NCBI GenBank assembly: GCA_023264735.1
Contig: JAHFVD010000031.1
Span: 1-64,000 of the forward strand
DNA: 64,000 nt
Direction: 5' to 3'
Origin: Mycobacterium sp.
GTDB lineage: Bacteria > Actinomycetota > Actinomycetes > Mycobacteriales > Mycobacteriaceae
The translations under genes and the position numbers were made by a program. A model generated the notes under the pieces. That model made no database searches, had not been told where the DNA came from, and worked only from the letters and a program-made list of their open reading frames with translations. Below, piece by piece: positions 10,791-19,139 of the stretch; the stretch's first letter is position 1; every line of letters begins with the position of its first letter.

Positions 10791-11100
10791 CACCCGGGCC
10801 CGGGGATTTGCTGGCGTTGTATCAGGCTATGTACCCACTCGGTGACGTCCGTCACAGCCTCGGATAACACCGTTCCTGGATACCGAAGTCAGCCGGTCTT
10901 TGCGGGCGCCAAAACCCTCAGCTGCGCTCAAGGCGGCCCACCCGACGGATTGGATTGGCCCGCAAGGAATTTCTCTCGCGGCCGCGGCAACCCCGCCCAA
11001 CTGAATCGAAAAAATTCTCAGGAAGAGTCTTTAGCCTTATCAGCCTCCTCTCAGGTATCGTTCTTTCTTAGCTATGCCGCAAGCAGCGGAGGGAGATGGC
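10791..11100. other. 310-nt non-coding region before the 11101 gene
   Basis: No gene was found here. At the left end is a 12-bp GC palindrome (10793-10804). The right half carries TCTCAGG elements in an 11-bp phase (separate entry) and then the ribosome site GGAGGGAGA at 11087-11095, just before ATG 11101. The middle (10860-10990) shows no structure I can name. Confidence 0.55.
11015..11055 (+). promoter_or_regulatory. phased TCTCAGG direct repeats (MprA-box-like) upstream of 11101
   Basis: Octamers on an exact 11-bp register: TTCTCAGG at 11015-11022, a very degenerate unit at 11026-11033, TTATCAGC at 11037-11044 and CTCTCAGG at 11048-11055. The last two make an 8-3-8 pair. The MprA box of M. 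tuberculosis is described as two loosely conserved 8-bp direct repeats separated by 3 bp, which fits. It sits 45-85 nt upstream of the start codon, a promoter-proximal position. Confidence 0.6.
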
Positions 11101-12093
11101 ATGCGACGGGCCTTGGGGCCATTCCTCACCACAGGAGTGGCATTGGTGGCGGCCACTGTGGTCGTCGCCAACCCCGTCGTGCCGCCATCCCGGGACATGC
11201 AGATCTCGACGACGCAGTTGTCGACAAACCCCGACCTGCTCAGCCCCTCCGATAAATCGCTGCTAAGCGCGCTGACGCCGCAGTTGCCGGTATCCGGCAT
11301 CGGCCCGGCGCTGGCGCAGATCCTGGCCGCGCTGGCCGCCGACGCCGAGCGCATCAACCGCGAAGTCACCTCCGCGATAGGCCCCGAAGCCGTGACCGCC
11401 GCGGCCCTGCCCGAGCAAACCGCCTACCGGCCCGAGCCGATGGCGACACCGTTCATCGAGTCGCCCAACGCGACTCCCCTCGCCGCCAGCACAGGCTTTG
11501 CCGCAGCAGTCGTCAGCCCTGACGTGGTGCAGGTACTGAACGGCTTGGTCGCCGATACGGGCTACCTCGGCGGCAAGGTCGTGGAGGCCTCGGTCGCCCT
11601 GGTTCAGGTCATCATCACGGTGCCCGAGTTCGTCGTCACCGCGGTTCTGGATCTCCTCAAAGGGGACATCACCGGCGCGCTGGAGACCGTCAAATCGGTG
11701 ATCAAGGCGGTCTTCGGCCCCGGGCTGATCATTCTCGACGGGATCAGAGACATCCTCTACGGCCGGACTCCCCCTCCTTTTCCGCCATCGACCGCCGCGA
11801 AGCGCCTGGTGAAGCTGATCACCGGAACAGCCCCTGATCAGCCCTCGACCGGCGGTACCGCGCGGCCGGCTCCTGGCGACAAGGCACAGTCGGGCCGCAA
11901 GCATGTCGAGGCACCGACGGCCGCAGCCCTGCGGCCCACCGCCACCACGTCGAAGCCCGCCGCCTCGCCAGACCAGACACCGACGTCCGCCAAGACGCCG
12001 AGCAGCAAACCGGCATCGGGGTCGACACGCGCAAAAGCGGGATCGGCCCGGGAATCGAAGTCCGCCGCCAACTCCAGCTCGTCGGCCGACTGA
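11101..12093 (+). CDS. secreted protein of unknown function with disordered tail (paralogue 2)
   Basis: A 330-residue protein of the same design as those at 5539 and 12275. The start is ATG 11101, decided by the strong GGAGGGAGA ribosome site. An N-terminal hydrophobic export segment (GPFLTTGVALVAATVVVANP) precedes MQISTTQLST. A mostly helical hydrophobic core (about residues 140-225, including VVQVLNGLVADTGYLGGKVV and ITVPEFVVTAVLDLLKGD) is followed by a proline hinge (RTPPPFPPS). The Ala/Pro/Ser/Lys-rich tail is about 95 residues. No enzymatic motif is visible. MprA-box-like repeats lie upstream, shared with the next gene, so both may respond to envelope stress. Confidence 0.75.
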   Translation: MRRALGPFLTTGVALVAATVVVANPVVPPSRDMQISTTQLSTNPDLLSPSDKSLLSALTPQLPVSGIGPALAQILAALAADAERINREVTSAIGPEAVTAAALPEQTAYRPEPMATPFIESPNATPLAASTGFAAAVVSPDVVQVLNGLVADTGYLGGKVVEASVALVQVIITVPEFVVTAVLDLLKGDITGALETVKSVIKAVFGPGLIILDGIRDILYGRTPPPFPPSTAAKRLVKLITGTAPDQPSTGGTARPAPGDKAQSGRKHVEAPTAAALRPTATTSKPAASPDQTPTSAKTPSSKPASGSTRAKAGSARESKSAANSSSSAD

Positions 12094-12213
12094 CACCAAC
12101 CGATGCCAAAGCCGCAGTCAGCGGCTTTACCAATCGTCTGCGGCACGCACCCGCACGGTTCTCCAGTGGTTGCGCACTCAAGAAACCCGTATCGCTGACG
12201 TGAATTTCTCCTT

Positions 12214-12232
12214 TTCTCAGGTTGCTCTCAGG
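12214..12232 (+). promoter_or_regulatory. MprA-box-like 19-bp direct repeat upstream of 12275
   Basis: TTCTCAGG (12214-12221), spacer TTG, CTCTCAGG (12225-12232): two octamers identical at 7 of 8 positions with a 3-bp spacer. This is the published layout of the M. tuberculosis MprA recognition site (two 8-bp direct repeats, 19 bp in all). It lies 43 nt before the start codon of the secreted protein gene. MprA is an envelope-stress response regulator that also acts through SigE. The regulator assignment is inference; the repeat itself is plain. Confidence 0.68.
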
Positions 12233-12274
12233 TAGCTTTCGCTGGTCAGCTCAATACGGGGGAAGGGGCCTGAA

Positions 12275-13216
12275 ATGCCTGCCGCGATCAGCTCGCTCTA
12301 CAAGACCAGCATCGCGCTCGCGGGAGCCGGCATCATGGCCGTCAGCCCGCTGGTCCCCAGCCATGATGCGCGGATTGCGACGGTGCACCTGCCCGAGATC
12401 CAGCTCACCGACCTGACGGTGCCCGCAGTTGGGGCGATCCCCTACCAAATCGGCATCAACGTCCTCGGCGACATCATCGCCGCGGCGCCGATCCTGGTCG
12501 GCAGCACGCAGCAGTGCGCGACCTACTGCCTCGGGCCCAACACTCCCGCGCCCGCACCCACGTATGCCCCGTTCACCGGTTGGGGTCTCGTCGGGCTGGG
12601 CCAGGGGCTGATCTCCAGCCCGGTCGCGTTCATTGCGGCGCTGCAGGCCGGGCAGAACGCCGCCCAGGCGCTCGGTGTCGCCCTGCTCGCGATCCAGGTG
12701 CCGATCGCGAACACGTTCAGCCTGCTGCTCGCGCCGCGGACTCCCGACGGTGGCTTCTCATTGCGGGCCACCCTGGACCGGGCATTCGCCGCCTCCAAGC
12801 ACGCCGTCGACTACGCGGTCAACATCACCGCCCAGGCGTTGGTGACCGGCCCGCTGACAGTTCTGGGCGGCATGGTCGAGGGCACGACGGTGTTCGCGGC
12901 AACCCTGGCTCAGACCGGTGATTTCGTCACCGCGTTCAACAACGGTCGGGTGCCGATCCAGAACTCGGTCCGAACCGCCACCACCGACCTCGTCAACGAG
13001 ATCAACGAAGGACGCTCGACCATCTACGCCGATCTCACCGGCGGGCCAGGGGCGACCACCTCGCCGATCCCCACGGTCCCGCCGCCGACGGCAGCGGCGC
13101 GCGTCAACAAGGTGAATTCGGCCAAGGCCACCGGCGACAGCGCCAAGCCCACGTCAGCCAAGAAGGGCTCGGTCGGCGGTTCCAAGCGGGCGCACAAGGC
13201 CGCGTCCGCCCCATAG
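12275..13216 (+). CDS. secreted protein of unknown function with basic tail (paralogue 3)
   Basis: A 313-residue exported protein. ATG 12275 follows a GGGGGAAGGGG ribosome site. An N-terminal hydrophobic stretch (ALAGAGIMAVSPLVP) leads to IATVHLPEIQLTDL, the same beta-rich junction as in its paralogues. The core is hydrophobic and Ala/Gly-rich (about residues 45-240). It includes a likely disulfide CATYC (residues 87-91) and amphipathic helices (AAQALGVALLAIQVPIANTF). A lysine-rich disordered tail (KKGSVGGSKRAHKAASAP) closes it. Unlike the other two it lacks the Pro-Phe hinge. No function is recognised; its position 180 nt after paralogue 2 suggests tandem duplication. Confidence 0.75.
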   Translation: MPAAISSLYKTSIALAGAGIMAVSPLVPSHDARIATVHLPEIQLTDLTVPAVGAIPYQIGINVLGDIIAAAPILVGSTQQCATYCLGPNTPAPAPTYAPFTGWGLVGLGQGLISSPVAFIAALQAGQNAAQALGVALLAIQVPIANTFSLLLAPRTPDGGFSLRATLDRAFAASKHAVDYAVNITAQALVTGPLTVLGGMVEGTTVFAATLAQTGDFVTAFNNGRVPIQNSVRTATTDLVNEINEGRSTIYADLTGGPGATTSPIPTVPPPTAAARVNKVNSAKATGDSAKPTSAKKGSVGGSKRAHKAASAP

Positions 13217-13241
13217 GCCTACTGCGGATAGGCCTACTGCG
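13213..13241. repeat. tandem 14-bp duplication at a convergent junction
   Basis: ATAGGCCTACTGCG occurs twice with a 15-bp period (13213-13226, 13228-13241). The first copy contains the stop codon of the secreted protein gene and the second the stop codon of lpqW, so the two genes end inside copies of the same unit. GGCCTA is close to self-complementary, but no stable terminator stem forms. Confidence 0.7.
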
Positions 13242-15147
13242 CGGCCTTGGCCCACCGGCCGGCGTCACCGACGATGCCGACCGGCACCGCCCCGGTCAGG
13301 CTCACGTTCTGTACGCTCGGGCCCACCGCGACGATCGTGGTGTCCTGCAGGATCGGCAATACCGTCGACAGGTTCCACAACCGGGGTTCGACCAGATTGA
13401 TGACATCGTCGATCTTGGCCGAACCATCAAGGGCGGCATCAATATTGGGCTGGATGCTGCGATCGCAGATGCCGGTGAGGTTCGACGGCGCCTGCACCAG
13501 CGCACCGGAGTCCGGGGCGGGCGGCGGCGGGGCGGTCATCGTCGTGGTGGTCACGCTCGGCGACGGACTCGATGACGGGGTCGGCGATGTGCTCGACGGC
13601 GTGCCGGTCGGGGCCACCGGCGAGGTGGGGACTGGCGTCGCCTGCAGGGCTGGGCACCCGTAGCGGGACGCCAGCACGGTGGCCAGGTCGCCACCGGCGG
13701 CGTGCCAGCTGACTATCGCGTCGACGCGGTTGTTGGCCAACGCATCCCCGTAGAGCACCGGCGGATCCAGCGCCAGCACGGTCGCGGCGATACCCACGCT
13801 GCGCAGCTGATCGGCGGCGGTGTTGGCGACGGCCACTGCCGTCGGATCGTTGGCGGCCACCCCGATCACCAGCGACAGCGTCTCGCCGTTCTTGCTGATC
13901 CGGCCACGGGTGATCTCCGGCGGGCCCGGCTGCGGGGTGGCGGTGCGCGATCCCGCCGACGGCGGCGGCTGCACCGGCGATTCCGTTGGGGTGCGGTCGA
14001 TTTGGAAGCCGGACTGCTCGAGCAATTCCAGCGACCGCTGCCGGCCCAACGCCGGCGGTGCGGTGGGCACGTAGCCGGGATCGCTGGGAGCGCGGACCTG
14101 GGCCTGCGCCAAGGTGACGGTGTTGTCACTGCCCGCCCCGACCGCGGCGAGTAGATCCACGTCGAGCAGACCCAGAATCGCTTTGCGCACAGCCGGATCC
14201 GACAGCTTGGGCTCCGGGGCCCGCAGCGTCAGCTGCATGACCCGCGGGGTGACGATCCGCGCGGTGCGCACATCCGGGATGGCCGATAGTTGTGCGAACG
14301 CCGAAGAGCCGCCGTGGACCTGGGCCACCTGGGTGTCACCGTTGCGGATCGAGTCGGCCAGCGCGGCGGGTGCGCCTGCGCGGCGGAACAGGATCTGATC
14401 GGGATGGGCGGGCGGTCCCCAGAACCGGTCGTTGCGCGCCAGCAGGATCTCGTCGCGCTGGGGGTCGATGTTGTCCACCCGGAACTGGCCTGCGGTCACC
14501 GGCAGCGCGCGGGCCAGGCCGGCCGGGAAGCCGCCCGGCACATCCTTGACGATGTGGGCGGGCAGCAGATCGTTGAACAGCTCCCGCCACGCCGGGTACG
14601 GCTGGGCGAACGTGACGACCGCGGTCTTGCCGCCCTCGATCGACTGCACACCGGTGATCAGGTCGTAGCCCGCCGGGTCGACCACGCCGGGCTCGCTGAC
14701 CATCTGACGCCACAGGTACCAGAAGTCGTCGGCGGCGATCGGGGCGTTGTCGGTCCAGGACGCCTCGGGGCGGATCTTGTAGGTCACGGTGAACGGGTTC
14801 TGGTTGGTCACCTCCGCCGAGACGAGCAACGTCGGGTCCATCTCCCAGCGGGAGCCGGTCGAGGTGGCCGGGTCGGGCACCGGCCGGAACGAACTGGGCA
14901 GCACCAGCGCGCTGATGGCCGCGTTGACCGGTGACTGATCGGAGAGCAGGTGCGGGTTGAAGCCGGCGCCGATCGAGTCGATGCCCATGATGATCTGGGT
15001 CGCCCGCGCCGGTGGCGGTGCCGGCGATCCCGTCGTCTCAGTGCTCTGCGGGGCGGGCGGCGGGCTGACCGTGCACGCGGCCGTGACCAGCCCCGATACG
15101 AACACAGCCACGGCTCGCAGGCTGCGTCTTGGGGTCGGCACGCCCAT
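13234..15147 (-). CDS. lpqW: LpqW-like lipoprotein (peptide-binding-protein fold)
   Basis: A 637-residue lipoprotein of the family-5 solute-binding fold, here assigned to LpqW from its place next to typA (Rv1166-Rv1165 order). In mycobacteria LpqW controls the branch between polar PIMs and lipomannan/lipoarabinomannan rather than importing peptides. An N-terminal signal ends in lipobox LVTAAC with the lipidated Cys at residue 25. The body contains [17 protein letters not shown] and [16 protein letters not shown], typical of oligopeptide-binding proteins. A low-complexity Ser/Thr/Pro linker (about residues 510-545) splits the C-terminal lobe. No permease or ATPase genes are adjacent, which supports a regulatory role. 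pimE, a PIM enzyme, lies 6 kb away. Confidence 0.85.
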   Translation of the reverse strand: MGVPTPRRSLRAVAVFVSGLVTAACTVSPPPAPQSTETTGSPAPPPARATQIIMGIDSIGAGFNPHLLSDQSPVNAAISALVLPSSFRPVPDPATSTGSRWEMDPTLLVSAEVTNQNPFTVTYKIRPEASWTDNAPIAADDFWYLWRQMVSEPGVVDPAGYDLITGVQSIEGGKTAVVTFAQPYPAWRELFNDLLPAHIVKDVPGGFPAGLARALPVTAGQFRVDNIDPQRDEILLARNDRFWGPPAHPDQILFRRAGAPAALADSIRNGDTQVAQVHGGSSAFAQLSAIPDVRTARIVTPRVMQLTLRAPEPKLSDPAVRKAILGLLDVDLLAAVGAGSDNTVTLAQAQVRAPSDPGYVPTAPPALGRQRSLELLEQSGFQIDRTPTESPVQPPPSAGSRTATPQPGPPEITRGRISKNGETLSLVIGVAANDPTAVAVANTAADQLRSVGIAATVLALDPPVLYGDALANNRVDAIVSWHAAGGDLATVLASRYGCPALQATPVPTSPVAPTGTPSSTSPTPSSSPSPSVTTTTMTAPPPPAPDSGALVQAPSNLTGICDRSIQPNIDAALDGSAKIDDVINLVEPRLWNLSTVLPILQDTTIVAVGPSVQNVSLTGAVPVGIVGDAGRWAKAAQ

Positions 15148-15178
15148 CAGAGTAGCGATACGCCTCCTGCTCGCCGGG

Positions 15179-17083
15179 TCAGCTGCGATTGGTCGCCTTG
15201 GCCCGGGACTTGGCCCTGGCCCGGCTGGTGGCGTCGAGTTCGGCCTTACGGACCCGGACGATCTCCGGGGTCACCTCGACGCACTCGTCATCGGCGCAGA
15301 ACTCCATGGCCTGCTCCAGGCCCAACTCGAGCGGCCGGGCCAGCGTCTCCATCACATCGGCGGTGGAGGAGCGCATATTCGTGAGCTTCTTCTCGCGAGT
15401 GATGTTGATGTCGAGGTCCTCGGCACGCGGGTTGATCCCGACGACCTGCCCCTCGTAGGTGTCCTGGCCGGGCTCGACGAAGAACTGCCCGCGATCGGCG
15501 AGCTGGATCATCGCGAACGGCGTGATGGCTCCGGAGCGGTCGGACACCAGCGAACCGGTGTGGCGGGCGCGGATCTCCCCCGCCCACGGCCGGTATCCGT
15601 CGAACACCGCGTTGGCGATGCCGGTGCCGCGGGTCAGCGTCAGGAAGTCGGTGCGGAACCCGATGAGCCCGCGGCTGGGCACGATGAAATCCATCCGCAC
15701 CCATCCGGCGGCGTGGTTGGTCATCTCCTCCATGCGGCCCTTGCGGGCGGCCATCAGCTGGGTGATGGCGCCGACGAACTCCTCGGGACAGTCGATCGTC
15801 ATGGCCTCGAAGGGCTCGTGCAGCTTGCCGTCGACGGTCCGGGTGACCACCTGCGGCTTGCCGACGGTGAGCTCGAAGCCTTCGCGGCGCATCTGCTCGA
15901 CGAGCACGGCCAGCGCGAGCTCACCACGGCCCTGGACCTCCCAGGCATCCGGGCGGCCGATGTCGACGACCTTGATGGACACGTTGCCGACGAGTTCGGA
16001 ATCCAAGCGGGACTTGACCATTCGCGCGGTCAGCTTGTGTCCCGACACCTTGCCGGCCAGCGGTGAGGTGTTGGTGCCGATCGTCACCGAGATCGCGGGC
16101 TCGTCGACGTGGATGCGTGGCAGCGCATGGGCGTGCTCGGTGTCGGCGAGGGTGTCGCCGATCATGATCTCGGGAATCCCGGCCACCGCGACGATGTCAC
16201 CGGCGATGGCCTCGTCGGTCGGCGTACGTTCGACGCCCTCGGTGACCAGCAGCTCGGTGATCTTGACGTTCGTGATGACGGGATGGCCGTCGACGTCACG
16301 CATCCAGGCCACCTGCTGGCCCTTCTTGATACGGCCCTTGTAGATCCGGATCAGGGCGAGCCGGCCCAGGAATGCCGAGGCGTCGAGGTTGGTCACCAGG
16401 GCCTGCAGCGGCGCCTCGGGATCGCCCTGCGGCGGCGGGATGTGCTCGAGCAGGACGTCGAACAGCGGGTCGAGGTTCTCCCCGTCGGGGTTCTCGCCGT
16501 TGGCCGGTTGGGTGGTGCTGGCGATGCCTGCGCGGCCCGATGCATAGAGCGTGGGCAGATCGAGCGCCTTCTCGGCGGCCGCCTGCGCCTCCTCGTCGAG
16601 ATCGGATGCCACGTCGAGCAGCAGGTCGTGGCTCTCCTCGACGACCTCGGCGATGCGGGCGTCGGGCCGGTCGGTCTTGTTGACCACCAGAATCACCGGC
16701 AGGTGCGCGGCCAGCGCCTTGCGCAGCACGAACCGGGTCTGCGGAAGCGGCCCCTCCGAGGCGTCGACCAGCAGCAGCACACCGTCGACCATGGACAGCC
16801 CGCGCTCCACCTCGCCGCCGAAGTCGGCGTGGCCGGGGGTGTCTATGACGTTGATCACTGTCATGGAACCGTCGGGGTGATGGCGGTGCACGGCGGTGTT
16901 CTTCGCCAGGATCGTGATGCCCTTTTCCTTCTCCAGGTCACCGGAATCCATCAGGCGTTCGATCGTGTCGTCGCCGCGGTGTGTCAGGGCACCGGACTGC
17001 CGCAACATGGCGTCCACCAGCGTGGTCTTGCCATGGTCGACGTGCGCCACGATGGCGACATTGCGGAAGTCTTGGGTATTCAC
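15179..17083 (-). CDS. typA: ribosome-associated GTPase TypA/BipA
   Basis: A translational GTPase of 634 residues, normal for BipA/TypA, which acts on ribosomes in assembly and stress or cold response. The G domain has [15 protein letters not shown] (P-loop, near residues 13-27), [14 protein letters not shown] (G3) and [10 protein letters not shown] (G4). The BipA-type C-terminal domains follow, with [19 protein letters not shown] Lys/Arg-rich tail ends [13 protein letters not shown]. The frame is open far upstream, but the start is GTG 17083 ([14 protein letters not shown]). That GTG overlaps the TGA of the upstream membrane protein gene (GTGA), so the two are translationally coupled. Confidence 0.95.
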   Translation of the reverse strand: MNTQDFRNVAIVAHVDHGKTTLVDAMLRQSGALTHRGDDTIERLMDSGDLEKEKGITILAKNTAVHRHHPDGSMTVINVIDTPGHADFGGEVERGLSMVDGVLLLVDASEGPLPQTRFVLRKALAAHLPVILVVNKTDRPDARIAEVVEESHDLLLDVASDLDEEAQAAAEKALDLPTLYASGRAGIASTTQPANGENPDGENLDPLFDVLLEHIPPPQGDPEAPLQALVTNLDASAFLGRLALIRIYKGRIKKGQQVAWMRDVDGHPVITNVKITELLVTEGVERTPTDEAIAGDIVAVAGIPEIMIGDTLADTEHAHALPRIHVDEPAISVTIGTNTSPLAGKVSGHKLTARMVKSRLDSELVGNVSIKVVDIGRPDAWEVQGRGELALAVLVEQMRREGFELTVGKPQVVTRTVDGKLHEPFEAMTIDCPEEFVGAITQLMAARKGRMEEMTNHAAGWVRMDFIVPSRGLIGFRTDFLTLTRGTGIANAVFDGYRPWAGEIRARHTGSLVSDRSGAITPFAMIQLADRGQFFVEPGQDTYEGQVVGINPRAEDLDINITREKKLTNMRSSTADVMETLARPLELGLEQAMEFCADDECVEVTPEIVRVRKAELDATSRARAKSRAKATNRS

Positions 17084-17718
17084 GGCCCTGATTCTCGCAG
17101 CGCAGGTGCCCTTTTGCGAAAACGGGGAAGGACCAGCAGGGCCGCACCAAGGAAACACAGCGCCCCGAGGAAGGTCCCGAGGTTGGCCAGCAACTCGTCC
17201 TCGGTGATCCCGGTGCGCCGCACGAACGCACCCATCGCAGAGACGCCGAAGGCGATCGAGCCGATCATGTTGATCCACTCGGCCTGCCAGTCCCGCGAGC
17301 CCAGCGCGATCAGGCCGATCGCGATCGTGGCCGCGGCCACCCCCAGCGCCGCGCTGGCCAGGAAAGCGATGGAACCCAGAGCATCGGGGGCCCACACATA
17401 GTGGCGCCGCACCCCGGTGGCATGCGCCCAGACCGCGCTGCCGGTGCTGATGTTGAACAGGACGGTTCCGGCGAATTGGATTGCTGCCGAAAGCCATTCC
17501 AGCTTCAGCGGCGGCCCGGACAGCATCAGTTGCATCCAGGCGGCGGCGGTGAAGAACCAGGATCCGATGAAGCACAGCCAGTTGGACGCACCCGCACCGG
17601 CAACGGTCGAGAACCCGGGCACCGTCGCGAGTGCGAAGAACGACGAGCCGACGGCGAAGAGCCAGCATTGCCGCGACAGCGTCGCGCACGTCACCACACT
17701 CGGCATTTCAGCAGGCAA
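17080..17718 (-). CDS. multi-pass membrane protein, YrhK-like features
   Basis: A 212-residue membrane protein with about six hydrophobic helices in two similar halves. FAVGSSFFALATVPGF and FIGSWFFTAAAWMQLM near the start recur as MIGSIAFGVSAMGAFV later. Such GSxxF repeats recall YrhK-type membrane domains, but I only note a resemblance. The C-terminus is basic ([14 protein letters not shown]). The function is unknown. It overlaps the typA start by 4 bp and is probably its operon leader. Confidence 0.75.
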   Translation of the reverse strand: MPAEMPSVVTCATLSRQCWLFAVGSSFFALATVPGFSTVAGAGASNWLCFIGSWFFTAAAWMQLMLSGPPLKLEWLSAAIQFAGTVLFNISTGSAVWAHATGVRRHYVWAPDALGSIAFLASAALGVAAATIAIGLIALGSRDWQAEWINMIGSIAFGVSAMGAFVRRTGITEDELLANLGTFLGALCFLGAALLVLPRFRKRAPALRESGP

Positions 17719-17781
17719 TCCACATCAGATGCAAACCCCGCGGAGTTAGCCTGAAGTACCGCCGTCAATTGGAGGTCTGGC

Positions 17782-18054
17782 ATGACGGTTTATGAAGTTC
17801 TCACCATCGCGCTGATCGTCGTCTTGGGCACCGCCGCCACCGCCGCGATCTATCTCGGCCTGCTCAACTGGATCGGTGGGGCGTACATCGTGCGGTGTGC
17901 GACCTGTCGCCACCTGACGGTCTCGTCGGATCGCCGGCAGCCGCAGTCGTGTGCGCACTGCCGCCACCCGGTGCTCATGCATCCGGTGCACGCCGCGCAT
18001 CACCCCCGGAAGTTCGCCGATGTGCGAGTGACCGGCGACAGCCTGAAGTACTAG
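17782..18054 (+). CDS. small membrane protein with CxxC zinc-ribbon-like domain
   Basis: A 90-residue protein. A single N-terminal transmembrane helix (about residues 6-33) is followed by a soluble segment with CATC (residues 39-42) and CAHC (57-60), spaced like a zinc ribbon, and several histidines (HPVLMHPVHAAHH). Metal binding is likely and the function unknown. ATG 17782 has a GGAGGT ribosome site 6-7 nt upstream. It converges on the next gene with a 4-bp overlap of ends. Confidence 0.75.
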   Translation: MTVYEVLTIALIVVLGTAATAAIYLGLLNWIGGAYIVRCATCRHLTVSSDRRQPQSCAHCRHPVLMHPVHAAHHPRKFADVRVTGDSLKY

Positions 18055-19130
18055 GGGTAGGACAGCAGCAGCATGACGCGCCCGCCCGGCGGTGGCGCGC
18101 CGAAGGCGTCCGGGTCGAAACCGTAGTACGTGCGTTGGTCGTCGGTGATCTCGTCGATCACCTTGCCCGTGGCGCGCAGCTCGCCGTTGCCGGTGTGCTG
18201 CATGACGCCGTGGAAGTCGGCCACCGACAGCGACTCCGCGAGCAGCAGCGCCTGCCCACCGCTGTCGAGGTCGACGAGAATCCCGGCGCCCGCATAGTTG
18301 TTGCCACCCCGGCCCGTCCCGCGCGGCGCCCAGTAGATCGGCTGGGAAGCTGGGGTCCCCTCCACTCGGCGATAATCACCGACATGGCTTTCGGAATCGG
18401 CGACGGTGACCTCGGGCAGGTGCGCTTGTGCCCGCTTCTCGGCCAGCCACATCCAGCCCAGCGGGATGCAAACGATCGCGTACATGATCACCACCAGCAT
18501 CAGCACCGGCTTCCAGGCGATCTCCCAGCCGAGCCGGCGCGGTGACACCGGCAGCGCGGACAGCTGATCGTCGAGCTGTTTGCGGCCGAATCTGAATGCA
18601 TACCAGGCCAATACCCGGGCCAGCGCCATGCAGCCGAGGATCACCAGCCCGGCGATGCCGGTGATGCGCCAGTAGAAGGTGCTGTCGCCCTGGTTGGTGG
18701 TGGCCGCGAACATCACCGCCGGGATGGGCGCGGTGATCAACAGCAGCAGCGCGTAGGACGGGTGGCTGCTCAGGTAGACGTAGTTGACGCGGGCCTGGTT
18801 GTTGGCCGCGTACACGGTGAAATCGCCGACGTTGGCGTGCACCACCGGAGCCCAGGAGCCTTGCACGATACGGGGTTTCACCAGTGAGCGGACGAAGAAG
18901 AATCCGGCAATCAGGGCGACGACGAGTGCGCCCCAGAAGGTGCCGGGCATCGACTCCCCCGTGCCGGGCACCCCTAGTGCGCCGTGGATGTCGATGGCCT
19001 TGCCGATGAAGAAGGCCAGCGGGAGCGCGAAAAACAACTCCAGCAGCCATATTTGGATCAGCTGCGGAATCCGTGAGCCGATCCGGTCGAACGCCAGTAC
19101 TCGTTGCCAGATGAACCGGAGCACGCCCAC
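18051..19130 (-). CDS. integral membrane protein of unknown function
   Basis: A 359-residue protein with about five transmembrane segments in the first 225 residues (including LIQIWLLELFFALPLAFFIG, ALVVALIAGFFFVRSLV and PVLMLVVIMYAIVCIPLGWM). A soluble domain of about 130 residues follows with GNNYAGAGILVDLDSGGQ, ending in GGRVMLLLSYP. No catalytic motif is recognised. It follows the P450 gene by 9 nt on the same strand and is probably co-transcribed with it and mutT2, but no functional link is visible. Confidence 0.78.
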   Translation of the reverse strand: MGVLRFIWQRVLAFDRIGSRIPQLIQIWLLELFFALPLAFFIGKAIDIHGALGVPGTGESMPGTFWGALVVALIAGFFFVRSLVKPRIVQGSWAPVVHANVGDFTVYAANNQARVNYVYLSSHPSYALLLLITAPIPAVMFAATTNQGDSTFYWRITGIAGLVILGCMALARVLAWYAFRFGRKQLDDQLSALPVSPRRLGWEIAWKPVLMLVVIMYAIVCIPLGWMWLAEKRAQAHLPEVTVADSESHVGDYRRVEGTPASQPIYWAPRGTGRGGNNYAGAGILVDLDSGGQALLLAESLSVADFHGVMQHTGNGELRATGKVIDEITDDQRTYYGFDPDAFGAPPPGGRVMLLLSYP

Positions 19131-19139
19131 GGACGGTCC

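Noticed and set aside
10793..10804. CCCGGGCCCGGG palindrome as a full terminator
   Set aside because: It has no loop or U-tract and is short; kept only as a possible helper in the gap description.
15179..17689. Extended TypA reading frame with 200 extra residues
   Set aside because: The extra segment is antisense-like low-complexity sequence overlapping the membrane protein at 17080; GTG 17083 gives the canonical TypA start.
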